Shown: positions 15,417 through 23,289, numbered from the stretch's first letter. The stretch: DNA of 24,207 bases from Chloroflexota bacterium (GCA_902810755.1 CADDYT010000094.1:1-24207), one strand, 5' to 3'. Notes: generated by a model from the letters alone, not told the origin. Numbers and translations: made by a program.

Positions 15417-15447
15417 CGAACCGAGTACATGTAAGGAGGTAACGACA

Positions 15448-15606
15448 GTGGCTGATCAATATTACTGCGTCAAGTGCAAGAAAAAGACGGAGATGAAGGA
15501 CCCCCAGCGCGTGACCATGAAGAACGGGAAACCGGCCCTTAAGGGGACTTGTTCCGTCTGTGGCACCACACAAAACGCGATCCTCGGCTCTGAGAAGAAA
15601 GCATAG
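15448..15606 (+). CDS. Small zinc-ribbon protein, DUF5679-type
   Basis: A 52-residue protein starting ADQYYCVKCKKK after the initiator, with two Cys pairs, Cys7/Cys10 and Cys35/Cys38 (CSVCG), predicting a single zinc ribbon. The middle (DPQRVTMKNGKPALKG) is basic and ends in KKA. A near-perfect ribosome site TAAGGAGGT (15432-15440), seven bases before GTG 15448, marks strong translation. It resembles the short DUF5679 proteins, and the ribbon is similar in style to that of topoisomerase or ribosomal zinc ribbons. A nucleic-acid binding role is plausible but not shown. It is followed ten bases later by a 56-nt palindrome that probably terminates transcription. Confidence 0.88.
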   Translation: MADQYYCVKCKKKTEMKDPQRVTMKNGKPALKGTCSVCGTTQNAILGSEKKA

Positions 15607-15615
15607 AGAACGACG

Positions 15616-15671
15616 GCAAGCAAGAAGAGAGGCTGCATGGTGGCCACCATGCAGCCTCTCTTCTTGCTTGC
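15616..15671. terminator. Perfect 56-nt palindrome, bidirectional terminator
   Basis: The two 28-nt halves, 15616-15643 and 15644-15671, are exact reverse complements with no spacer. The tip is TGGCCA. It lies between the convergent DUF5679 gene and the carbohydrate-binding surface protein. Purine runs in one arm and pyrimidine runs (CTCTCTTCTTGCTTGC) in the other give a U-rich descending arm on the plus strand. It is likely a terminator for both genes. Confidence 0.9.
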
Positions 15672-15691
15672 TATCTCTGTCCAGCGACAAA

Positions 15692-17287
15692 CTACCCCAG
15701 CGTGACCTGCAATGCCGGCCTGCCCTCTATATCCCAGGAAGGCTGGTATGATGTAGTAAAATATTTGCCGCTGTGGCGTGGGGCGTCAGTGGAATAAAAC
15801 ACGAGGCGCAGTGGTTGCCCGGACGCATAGGCGTTTGCCACCGCCGCGCTCACATCCCAGGTATAGGCGTTCCCCGGCAGCGGCGCCTGGACGTAGAGAT
15901 TGACCGTCGTCATGCTGATAACCTCTCCAACCGGCGGAGCATTATTCCAGTCAATGGTAGACACGCTCCACGCTTGATTCACCGTTGCCACTTCAATATT
16001 GGAGGGATTGGGTCCAGGCAAGCCGTTTTGACCCATATTCCCCGTCTCATAGAGGGTAATCTTTGCAGAAATGACCCCTTTTCCACGCGGCAGCGAACTC
16101 AGGGGGATAGTGATGTAATATTTCGTAAAACATTCCCAGTCGGAGACATCGGACTGATTCGCGACATCCGCTCTGGTGGAACCGGCCCAGTTTTTTGTAG
16201 CCCAGTATGTCCAGCGAAAGCTTCCCTGATTCAGGCCATAACAGCCCAGGCCACCGCCGACCATCGCATCGGTCACCACCTGATTGTTGACGCCGTTGCG
16301 TATGGTAGAGACTGTGCCGGTAGTTTGCGAGGGTCGGTAGACTGGCAGGCCATAGACCAGTTGCCCCCAGCTCGTTGAGGCTGTCCCCTGCGCCGATTGC
16401 GGCCACCACGTGACGACTAGCGGGCTGGCAGAGGCATTATCCTGATTCTGGACCGCCAGCGCCAGTCTCCAACTCCTGCCTTGAGCAGGGGCGGCAGACT
16501 GGACGAGCGAAGAAAAGGGGATCTCGTAGGTCATGCTCCAGCCTGCGTCATCTCCGCCGTTGATGCTTGTGCCGCGCCAGCCGCTGCAGGTCGTAAAGGC
16601 CGTTGATGATACCGACCATCCACTCCCATTTCCCTGATACGCGCGCTGGTAATTTGCGCGCGGCTGGCCGTTATCCACCTGCGCCAGAAACTTGTAGGCC
16701 GTTTTCTGAGGCACGCTGCTGCCACCGGGGTTCGTGTCGAGATAGAGCGTTGCCGTATCTCCTATGCCCAGGTTCGGACTACTGGCATGAGCATCATACC
16801 AGACATAGCGGTCAATGATATTCAGGCTGATGAACAGGTAGCTATCGCTGTAAGCCGCGCGCACATCGACGTAATCGCTGCTGGAACTCACGCTGCCGAA
16901 CCAGAAAATAGCCGTCTGATTAAACGGGGCCGTGACATCGCTGCAAGGAACGTTCAAACTTCCCCCATAGTGGGGAATATTGACCTGGCCGGGCGGGGTA
17001 GAGGTTGTGGTTGGAGTCAGAGTAGAAGTTGCGGTCGGAGTCAGGGTAGCGGTCGGGGTTACTGCATGCCCCGATATGGCAGCAGGATGGCCCTCTTCGC
17101 TCATGGCTGAAAGCGCGTGCGCTGACGAGGCAAAAGGATGACTTACCTCACTCCTGTTCCATAGTGGCCTCATAAACGAGAACAACAGGGCCGCCAGCAG
17201 GACAAGGGGAAGGATGATAAGAAGAAAACGCCCTGTACGGCGAGCGCGTGCCGGACGGGATGACGAGGACGCCTGAGAAGTACGCAT
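15692..17287 (-). CDS. Membrane-anchored CBM9-like/DNRLRE surface protein
   Basis: A 531-residue exported protein. An Arg-rich N-terminus precedes one membrane helix (about 20-40, FLLIILPLVLLAALLFSF) with no lipobox or obvious cleavage site, so it is probably an N-terminal anchor. A Thr/Pro linker (about 76-99) built from repeated TPTAT units follows. The first exterior domain (about 105-320) looks like a CBM9/DOMON-type carbohydrate-binding fold (DVRAAYSDSYLFISL, LYLDTNPGG). The second (about 325-531) matches DNRLRE-type domains (ISAKITLYETGN, VNQAWSVSTIDWNNAP, WDVSAAVANAYASG). No catalytic domain is visible, so a cell-wall or polysaccharide-binding role is likely. AGGGGG six bases before ATG 17287 supports the start. 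Confidence 0.78.
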   Translation of the reverse strand: MRTSQASSSSRPARARRTGRFLLIILPLVLLAALLFSFMRPLWNRSEVSHPFASSAHALSAMSEEGHPAAISGHAVTPTATLTPTATSTLTPTTTSTPPGQVNIPHYGGSLNVPCSDVTAPFNQTAIFWFGSVSSSSDYVDVRAAYSDSYLFISLNIIDRYVWYDAHASSPNLGIGDTATLYLDTNPGGSSVPQKTAYKFLAQVDNGQPRANYQRAYQGNGSGWSVSSTAFTTCSGWRGTSINGGDDAGWSMTYEIPFSSLVQSAAPAQGRSWRLALAVQNQDNASASPLVVTWWPQSAQGTASTSWGQLVYGLPVYRPSQTTGTVSTIRNGVNNQVVTDAMVGGGLGCYGLNQGSFRWTYWATKNWAGSTRADVANQSDVSDWECFTKYYITIPLSSLPRGKGVISAKITLYETGNMGQNGLPGPNPSNIEVATVNQAWSVSTIDWNNAPPVGEVISMTTVNLYVQAPLPGNAYTWDVSAAVANAYASGQPLRLVFYSTDAPRHSGKYFTTSYQPSWDIEGRPALQVTLG

Positions 17288-17346
17288 TTCTGCCCCCTAT
17301 CTGTAGCAACAGTGTCATGGATGCCTGCTTGTTTCCCCCACACATT

Positions 17347-17355
17347 TATATAGCA
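17347..17355 (-). promoter_or_regulatory. Candidate extended -10 of the surface-protein gene
   Basis: On the minus strand this reads TGCTATATA, a TGn element with TATATA as -10. The start of transcription would be near 17340, about 50 bases before ATG 17287. No -35 is evident. Confidence 0.45.
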
Positions 17356-17433
17356 CAATCTGACAGCTACAGGGAAGAGAATAGGCGATATTTCCTATTT
17401 TCCGCAACATCTCTGTAAAAGAGAAGCCACACC

Positions 17434-17462
17434 TCGACGGGACAGGACGCCTCTGATATAAT
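17434..17462 (+). promoter_or_regulatory. Promoter of the GT9 operon
   Basis: TCGACG (17434-17439, 4/6 to TTGACA) is spaced exactly 17 bases from a perfect TATAAT (17457-17462), itself preceded by TGA in the extended -10 position. The predicted start is near 17469, giving a leader of about 62 bases that contains GGGAGGAG before ATG 17531. This is the best promoter match in the window and would serve the six genes through 24164. Confidence 0.65.
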
Positions 17463-17530
17463 GGGAAGCGGCTAATTCAGAAGTGGCGACGCGACACGGG
17501 GATAGCATCAGATATGGGAGGAGAAATAGT

Positions 17531-18346
17531 ATGAATCTCTGGGATTCGGTCCATCGCGGACTGGAAAAAGCCTCACAGGAGGCCGCGCGGTTGGCAAGGA
17601 CGCAGCGACTGCGCGCGAATATTGACGGGTTGATGCGGCATATCAATACGCAGCATAACATGTTGATCGGCAAGACGATGGAGTTGTATGCGAACGGGCA
17701 ACTGACGCAAAGCGAGTTGCTGCCGATCTGCCAGGCGCTGACAGAACTCCAGCAGCAAGTACAGCAGGCGCAGAACGAACTGAAGCAGTTGCAGGCCAAT
17801 CTTCCGCAGCAGCAACCGCCGCTGCCGCCGGGAACTGCTCCGCAAACAGGAGGAACTATGCCCTATACCGCGATCGGCGAGCCTGGAACCGGTCCCTACC
17901 CGCCACCGACCGCGCCCGATTACCAGTCCTACGTTGATGTTGGCCCCATCACGGCCCCGCCACCACCGCCGGGAGCGGAACCCTTTGCAGGCGGCGAGAT
18001 GGAAACGATGATGGCCCCTCCACCACCTCCTCCCATGGGTATGCCTCCCATGCCGCCACCTGTCCCGGCGCCTGCAGCGATGGGGGTGAATGCGCCGCGC
18101 TATTGCCCGGTTTGCCAGGCTGAACTCAATCCCAACCATGCCTTCTGCCACAATTGCGGCACGCTGGTGCAGAACAATTTCTCGTCGCATATGCCCACTA
18201 TGCGCGCGAGCGCAGAGACACCGTCTGGCGCAGATGGGCAGGAGACCATGCGCGCCGACGCCCCTGCCGATCTCAGCGCCCAGGAGACCATGCGCGCCGA
18301 CGGCAAGGCAACACCTCCGCCGCCAGAAGAGAATAAAGGGGTGTAG
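17531..18346 (+). CDS. Coiled-coil, proline-rich, zinc-ribbon protein
   Basis: A 271-residue soluble protein of no recognised named family. Residues 1-95 are helical and Gln-rich, probably a coiled coil (LTELQQQVQQAQNELKQLQ). Residues 96-185 are Pro/Gly/Met-rich and disordered, with several polyproline runs. A zinc ribbon follows: Cys192, Cys195, Cys206 and Cys209 (CPVCQAEL and CHNCG). The tail contains TMRA three times, twice within QETMRAD, encoded by a 22-bp direct repeat at 18239-18260 and 18281-18302. GGGAGGAG upstream selects ATG 17531 over earlier codons. It is first in the GT9 operon, and its TAG is in frame with the following gene. It may be an adaptor or scaffold for the transferases; this is inference. 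Confidence 0.75.
   Translation: MNLWDSVHRGLEKASQEAARLARTQRLRANIDGLMRHINTQHNMLIGKTMELYANGQLTQSELLPICQALTELQQQVQQAQNELKQLQANLPQQQPPLPPGTAPQTGGTMPYTAIGEPGTGPYPPPTAPDYQSYVDVGPITAPPPPPGAEPFAGGEMETMMAPPPPPPMGMPPMPPPVPAPAAMGVNAPRYCPVCQAELNPNHAFCHNCGTLVQNNFSSHMPTMRASAETPSGADGQETMRADAPADLSAQETMRADGKATPPPPEENKGV
18239..18302 (+). repeat. 22-bp direct repeat encoding QETMRAD
   Basis: An identical 22-base unit beginning CAGGAGACCATG occurs at 18239-18260 and 18281-18302, a 42-base period that is in frame. A third, diverged copy (CCACTATGCGCGC) lies near 18193-18206. The repeats lie in the disordered tail of the zinc-ribbon protein. Confidence 0.85.
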
Positions 18347-18361
18347 ACACTGCGCCAGCAA

Positions 18362-19531
18362 TTGATTACCATACTCTGCGCCTGCCTGCGCATTCCCTTT
18401 GCGCTGCTCAATCGCATCCAGGCGCTTTTCATGCGACGAGCCGACCCGCGCTCCATTGTCGTCATCAAGCCTTGCTGTCTGGGCGATCTGGTGATGACCA
18501 CGCCGCTACTGGAAGTGCTGCGCCGGGCCTATCCACAGGCGCGCATTGCCTACGTGGCCGGAGCATGGTCAAAAGTCATCCCGCAGCATCACCCTGCCGT
18601 CGATACCGTGATCGATTGCAGCAATGTGGGCATTCCGGGCCGCTACGGCCTGCGCGCGTACCTACAACTTGCTGCGCGACTGCGTAGAGAACGCTTTGAC
18701 CTGGCCTTCGTGCTTGACCGCTCGCCCATGCTCACACTGCTGCCCTGGCTGGCCGCTATCCCGCGTCGCGTCGGACCCGACAGCCTGGGGCGCGGCTTCT
18801 CCCTGACCGACCGCGTGCCGACCTCCAGCACGCCCGATGCGCTGCAGCACCAGGTCGAAATCTACCTCGATCTCGCCCGCGCCATCGGTCTGCCTGTTGA
18901 TGCTCCTCGTATGCGCTTCGTGCCAACTGCCGAAGAACGCGAGGTGGTGCAGCGGCAGGCAGAGCAGTACGAGCCGCGCACGCTGGTAGCCCTTTTCCCC
19001 GGCGGCGGCAGCAATCCGGGCATGGAGTTGACGGCGAAACGCTGGCCGCTCGAACGCTATCGCACCCTGGCGCGCAAACTGATCGATGAACTCAATGCGC
19101 AGGTACTCCTCATTGGCGGCGTGAGCGATGATGCGCTCAATGCTCAACTGCTGGCCGCACTCGATATCCCACAGGGAAGAGTTGTCAACCTGGCGGGCAG
19201 GACCAGCATCGGCGAACTGGCAGCGTGGCTTGAACGCTGTGATCTCTTTATCGGCAACGACAGCAGCCCGATGCACCTTGCCGCCGCCGTCAATACCCCG
19301 GTTATCGCCATCTTCGGCCCGACCAGCCCGCAGGAATATGGCCCCTACCCGCTCGATGACCCCACACATATCGCGCTCTGGCGACACCCGACGGGTATCC
19401 CCTGTTTCTTCCTGGGCAAAATGCAACCCTGCGAAAGGTGTACCTGCATGCAGTCAGTGACGGTCGATGATGTGTGGCAGGCAGTCCAGCGCCTTATTCC
19501 ATCTCCACAGAGCAAAGAGGTCACGCCTTGA
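18362..19531 (+). CDS. GT9 glycosyltransferase 1
   Basis: A GT9-family (heptosyltransferase-like, GT-B fold) transferase of about 389 residues. The N-terminal Rossmann half begins SIVVIKPCCLGDLVMTTPLL, where Asp42 is the predicted catalytic base. The nucleotide-sugar half contains ALFPGGG, KRWPLERY, LIGG and GNDSSPMHLAAAVNTPVIAIFGPT. Cys residues near the C-terminus (CERCTC) match a Cys cluster shared by all four paralogues. The start is unresolved: TTG 18362 lacks a well-spaced ribosome site, CTG 18350 has AAAGGGG eight bases upstream, and ATG 18431 would remove a hydrophobic N-terminal helix that the next paralogue also has. It lies in the same frame as the preceding gene, directly after its TAG. 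The true donor sugar is unknown. Confidence 0.87.
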   Translation: MITILCACLRIPFALLNRIQALFMRRADPRSIVVIKPCCLGDLVMTTPLLEVLRRAYPQARIAYVAGAWSKVIPQHHPAVDTVIDCSNVGIPGRYGLRAYLQLAARLRRERFDLAFVLDRSPMLTLLPWLAAIPRRVGPDSLGRGFSLTDRVPTSSTPDALQHQVEIYLDLARAIGLPVDAPRMRFVPTAEEREVVQRQAEQYEPRTLVALFPGGGSNPGMELTAKRWPLERYRTLARKLIDELNAQVLLIGGVSDDALNAQLLAALDIPQGRVVNLAGRTSIGELAAWLERCDLFIGNDSSPMHLAAAVNTPVIAIFGPTSPQEYGPYPLDDPTHIALWRHPTGIPCFFLGKMQPCERCTCMQSVTVDDVWQAVQRLIPSPQSKEVTP

Positions 19532-20832
19532 AACGTCTGCTTCGCACACTGATTCTGCTGCTGCTACGTATAATCGGCGCGCCAGGAGCTTTTTTCGCGG
19601 CTCGCCGGGCGCGAATACCGGTCTCAAGGGCGCCACGCATCCTGCTCGTGCGCCCGGATCACCTGGGCGACATGCTGCTGGCGACGCCGGTGCTGGACGC
19701 CCTGAAAGCACAACTGCCGCAGGCGCAGATCACAATGATGGTTGGCCCCTGGTCAAGCGAGATTGTAGCGCGCCATCCCGCCATCGACCGGTTGATTACC
19801 TGCCCGTTTCCCGGCTTCCAGCGCGCCCCGCAGAAGGCGCTGGCCCCCTACTTCTTGCTGGTCAAAGCCGCGCGGCAATTGCGTCGCCAGCATTACGACC
19901 TCGCCATCAACCTGCGCCCGGATTTCTGGTGGGGCGCGGCCCTGCTCTACCTCGCCTGTATTCCGCGCCGCGTGGGCTATGCCCTTGCCCCCGGCAAGCC
20001 ATTTCTCACCCACGCCCTGCCATTCCAGTCACCGGAACACGCGACCCGCTCCAATCTGCGCCTCGCCAGCGCCGGGCTGGCATTGCTCGGCGCTCAACCG
20101 CTACCAGAACCCTTTACTCCCGCTGCCTATCCCCTGCGCTTCGAACCGAAAGCAGAGGAACGCGCATGGGTCGCGGAACGGCTGCGCAAAGAGGGAATAG
20201 ACGCCGAAACGCCCGTTGTGATCATCCACCCTGGCAGTGGCGCCCCTGTCAAGCTCTGGCGCGCCGAGGCATGGACATATATTGCTAACACGCTCACGAA
20301 GACGTTGACAACCGCCACGCCTGCGCGTATCATCCTCACAGGCAGTAAGAGCGAGCAGTCACTGCTGATGGAGATTGCGCAGAGCATGACAACGCCGCCG
20401 GTGACGATTACCGATGCGACGGTGGGCCAGCTGGCGGCATTGCTGGGACGCGCCATGCTGGTGCTGGGCGTCGATAGCGGGCCGCTGCACCTGGCAGTGG
20501 CGCAGGGGACGCCAACAGTGGCAATCTTCGGGCCGACCGATGCGCGCATTTTCGGCCCCTGGGGCGAGGCGCGGCAGCACCTCGTCGTCGCCTCGCAGCT
20601 ACGCTGCCCCGGCTGCCCCTGCATTCCCTGCGGTCGCCTGGATTTCTCTCCTGACGAACTGGCGGCCCACCCCTGCGTGCGCAACATACCGGAGCAGAGC
20701 GTCCTGGCAGCGATTAACGCGCCGGGCCTGCTCAGGCAGCAACGGGATAATGTAGAGGCGCAATTACAAACGGCACGGGATATCAACAGTTATGGCAACA
20801 ATACAGACACGAACAGCAGTACAATTGCATAA
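19528..20832 (+). CDS. GT9 glycosyltransferase 2
   Basis: A 434-residue GT9 transferase. A hydrophobic, basic N-terminus (KRLLRTLILLLLRIIG) probably associates with the membrane. Asp48 in RPDHLGDMLLATPVL is the predicted base; IIHPGSGAPVKLWRAEAW and GVDSGPLHLAVAQGTP form the donor site. The C-terminal Cys cluster is the largest of the set (CPGCPCIPCG, then Cys in HPCVRNI). TTG 19528 is preferred because AAGAGG lies six bases before it and TTGA overlaps the upstream stop, implying coupled translation; an in-frame codon at 19474 would extend it by 18 residues without a ribosome site. The tail (about 415-434) is Asn/Thr/Ser-rich and overlaps the next gene by 41 bases. Confidence 0.88.
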   Translation: MKRLLRTLILLLLRIIGAPGAFFAARRARIPVSRAPRILLVRPDHLGDMLLATPVLDALKAQLPQAQITMMVGPWSSEIVARHPAIDRLITCPFPGFQRAPQKALAPYFLLVKAARQLRRQHYDLAINLRPDFWWGAALLYLACIPRRVGYALAPGKPFLTHALPFQSPEHATRSNLRLASAGLALLGAQPLPEPFTPAAYPLRFEPKAEERAWVAERLRKEGIDAETPVVIIHPGSGAPVKLWRAEAWTYIANTLTKTLTTATPARIILTGSKSEQSLLMEIAQSMTTPPVTITDATVGQLAALLGRAMLVLGVDSGPLHLAVAQGTPTVAIFGPTDARIFGPWGEARQHLVVASQLRCPGCPCIPCGRLDFSPDELAAHPCVRNIPEQSVLAAINAPGLLRQQRDNVEAQLQTARDINSYGNNTDTNSSTIA

Positions 20833-22096
20833 CAAAACGCTGGATGATTACGGCTATCCCTTGCCGCCGGACACGAAAACGAAGCTGCGCAAGTTCGGCA
20901 TACGCACCAGCAAGGGCGTGCTGGGCGCATGTATCTCTGCATTCATGACCGCTGTCGGATTTTTGCTCTGGCTGGGCAGGCGGGGCAAACATCTTCCGCC
21001 CCTGACGCCGCAAACCTTTCACCCCCGGCGCATTCTGGTCATTCGCCTCGACCTCATCGGCGATCTCGTCCTTTCGCTCACCGTTGTACGCGCCCTGAAA
21101 CGGGCCTACCCGGAGGCGGAAATCGACCTGCTGGCCGTTCCCGCCAGCGGCGCCATTGCCAGGCCCGACCCCGACCTGCACGAAGTCATCTGCTACGACC
21201 CGAATATCTGGCGGCGCCCACAGGCACTTTTGCGCGGGCAGAACTGGCGCGAGGCATACAAGCTGCTCAAACGCCTGCGCGCTCGCCGCTATGATCTGGC
21301 CGTCAGCGTCTTCGGTCCGTGGGCGGGGACGCTGGCCGTTTTGAGTGGCGCGCCCCGCCGAGTCGGCTTCGGGCGCGAGAGCTACTTCGGCTTCATGACC
21401 GATAACGTTCCTGGACGCCACTGGAAGCCCGGCGACAGCAAGCATGAGGTCGATTACTGCCTTGAACTGGCCCGGAAAGCGGGGGCGATCGTTACCCCTG
21501 AAGACCGCGTACCGCGCCTGTATGTTGAACCGCAAGCCCGGCAAGCGGTGGGACGGCTGCTGAGCAAGGCAGGGGTGCAGGAAAGCGAAAACAGACCATT
21601 AATTGCCTGCCACGTCAGTTCCAACAACGGGCAATCCAAACGCTGGCCCCTTCCCTACTGGGCCACACTGCTCGACAGGCTCATCCGCGAGCAACATGCT
21701 CGCGTCATTCTGACCGGCGCGTCCGTCGATCTCCCGCTGATTGAAGAGGTCACAAAGCGCATGCACGAGCAGCCGATCAACCTGGCGGGCAAGACCAGCC
21801 TGCCGCAGCTTGCCGCGCTTTTGCAACGAGCTGATCTGATGATAAGTGGAGACAGCGGCCCCATGCACATCGCCGCCGCCGTTGGCACGCCGCTCATCGC
21901 CATCCACGGCCCAACCGACCCGGAGCAGAGCGGTCCCGTCAGCCCGAAAGCAACGATTCTGCGCAGCCCCATCTGGTGCAGCCCGTGCTATCGCGCAAAG
22001 GATACGGCAGATTGTCGCTTTTACACAACACAGTGTATGAAAAACATCACGCCCACTCAGGTCTTTGAAGTGGCCAGGGAGAAGTTGCAGGCATGA
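20792..22096 (+). CDS. GT9 glycosyltransferase 3
   Basis: A 434-residue GT9 transferase with a long N-terminal extension: a polar stretch (1-40), then a hydrophobic segment (about 43-62, GVLGACISAFMTAVGFLLWL) that may anchor it to the membrane. The catalytic half starts RRILVIRLDLIGDLVLSLTVV with Asp91 as predicted base. SSNNGQSKRWPLPYW, ILTGA and SGDSGPMHIAAAVGTP form the donor half. The C-terminal cluster is CSPCYRAKDTADC followed by QCMKNITP. ATG 20792 lies inside the previous gene (41-base overlap) with only a weak ribosome site, so translation probably depends on ribosomes arriving from upstream. It overlaps the next gene by four bases (ATGA). Confidence 0.9.
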   Translation: MATIQTRTAVQLHNKTLDDYGYPLPPDTKTKLRKFGIRTSKGVLGACISAFMTAVGFLLWLGRRGKHLPPLTPQTFHPRRILVIRLDLIGDLVLSLTVVRALKRAYPEAEIDLLAVPASGAIARPDPDLHEVICYDPNIWRRPQALLRGQNWREAYKLLKRLRARRYDLAVSVFGPWAGTLAVLSGAPRRVGFGRESYFGFMTDNVPGRHWKPGDSKHEVDYCLELARKAGAIVTPEDRVPRLYVEPQARQAVGRLLSKAGVQESENRPLIACHVSSNNGQSKRWPLPYWATLLDRLIREQHARVILTGASVDLPLIEEVTKRMHEQPINLAGKTSLPQLAALLQRADLMISGDSGPMHIAAAVGTPLIAIHGPTDPEQSGPVSPKATILRSPIWCSPCYRAKDTADCRFYTTQCMKNITPTQVFEVAREKLQA

Positions 22097-23289
22097 GTAC
22101 AGACATTGCACAACCCGGAGAGGCGCAGATCACTCTGCCGCCGGATGCGCGTATCCTGGTCGTCAAAATGGCAGGCATCGGCGATTTGCTGCTGGCTACT
22201 CCTGCCCTGCGCGCCCTGCGCGAGACATACCCGCAGGCGCAGATTGACCTGCTGCTGACGCCCGCTTCCGCCGGTATTCTCGACGGCTGGCAGGTCATCA
22301 ATCACAGTATCGTGCTGGACAAATATCTGTTTGATTACCCGCAGCAAATACTCAAGAATCCGCGCAACCTGCAGCGGCTCACCCCGCTCTGGCGCGACCT
22401 GCGCGGCGGCCACTACGACGCCGTGCTGCTCATGCACCACCTGACGCTGCCTTTTGGCCGCCTGAAACACCAGTTGCTGGTGCGGGCAACGGGGGCAAAG
22501 TGGCGCGTGGGGCTGGACAATGGACACGGCGGCTTCCTCAATGTGCGCGTTCCCGATAGCGGCTTCGGGGCCATGCACGAGGCCGAATACAACCTGGCCA
22601 TTGCCCGCGCTGTCGGCGCAACGACCGCCGACACGAGGCTGGCCGTCCCCTTAAGCGAAAAAGAACGGCAGCAGGCACGACAACTGGTCTGCGGAGAGCA
22701 GGAGAAGGTAGCTCACCCCATCATCGCCATGCACCCCGGCAGCGGCGGCTATAGCACGGCGCGGCGGTGGGGGCCGGAACGCTTCGCGCAGGTAGCCGAC
22801 ACGCTCTTTCGCGAAGCAGGCGGGCAATTGCTGCTACTGGGCGGCCCGGAAGAGGCGACACTACACGAGCAGATCATGGGCATGCTGAAATCAGGCATCC
22901 CCGCGCGCAGCCTGGCAGGCAAAGGCAGTATCAAAGTGACGGCTGCCGCGCTGCAACTGGCCGACCTCTTCATCGGCAACGATTCCGCGCTCATGCACCT
23001 CGCCGTCGCGGGTGGCACCCCGACCGTCGCCATCTTTGGCCTGACCAACCACAAAGCCTGGGGACCTTTTACCGGCAATGATCCGCAGCGCAAAGCCATC
23101 GTCGTGCGCCTGGACTTACCCTGCATGCCCTGCTTCTATCGCGGCCACAGCCTCGGCACCCCCGAAGGCTGCACCACCCGCGACTGCCTCGCCCAACTGG
23201 GCGTCGATCCCGTCGCGGCGGCGGCGCATAGATTATTACGAGAAACACAACCGTCTGAGCAGGTAGAGAAGAGAAGGAGAACAACATGA
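22093..23289 (+). CDS. GT9 glycosyltransferase 4
   Basis: A 398-residue GT9 transferase lacking the hydrophobic N-terminal helix of the other three, so it is probably cytosolic or peripheral. ILVVKMAGIGDLLLATPAL places the predicted base at Asp31. AMHPGSGGYSTARRWGPERF and GNDSALMHLAVAGGTP form the donor half. The Cys cluster is CMPCFYRG then CTTRDCLAQLG. ATG 22093 overlaps the previous stop as ATGA, with GGGAGAAG just upstream. The last residues are basic (EKRRRTT) and overlap the HEAT-repeat gene, again by ATGA. Confidence 0.9.
   Translation: MSTDIAQPGEAQITLPPDARILVVKMAGIGDLLLATPALRALRETYPQAQIDLLLTPASAGILDGWQVINHSIVLDKYLFDYPQQILKNPRNLQRLTPLWRDLRGGHYDAVLLMHHLTLPFGRLKHQLLVRATGAKWRVGLDNGHGGFLNVRVPDSGFGAMHEAEYNLAIARAVGATTADTRLAVPLSEKERQQARQLVCGEQEKVAHPIIAMHPGSGGYSTARRWGPERFAQVADTLFREAGGQLLLLGGPEEATLHEQIMGMLKSGIPARSLAGKGSIKVTAAALQLADLFIGNDSALMHLAVAGGTPTVAIFGLTNHKAWGPFTGNDPQRKAIVVRLDLPCMPCFYRGHSLGTPEGCTTRDCLAQLGVDPVAAAAHRLLRETQPSEQVEKRRRTT

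Noticed and set aside
16975..17060. Short tandem repeat as an independent element
   Set aside because: It simply encodes the TPTAT stalk of the surface protein, in frame, and is explained by the linker.
17573..18361. Minus-strand frame opposite the zinc-ribbon gene
   Set aside because: It is Arg/His/Trp-rich antisense of a proline-rich gene; the plus-strand gene has a good promoter, ribosome site and four ordered Cys.
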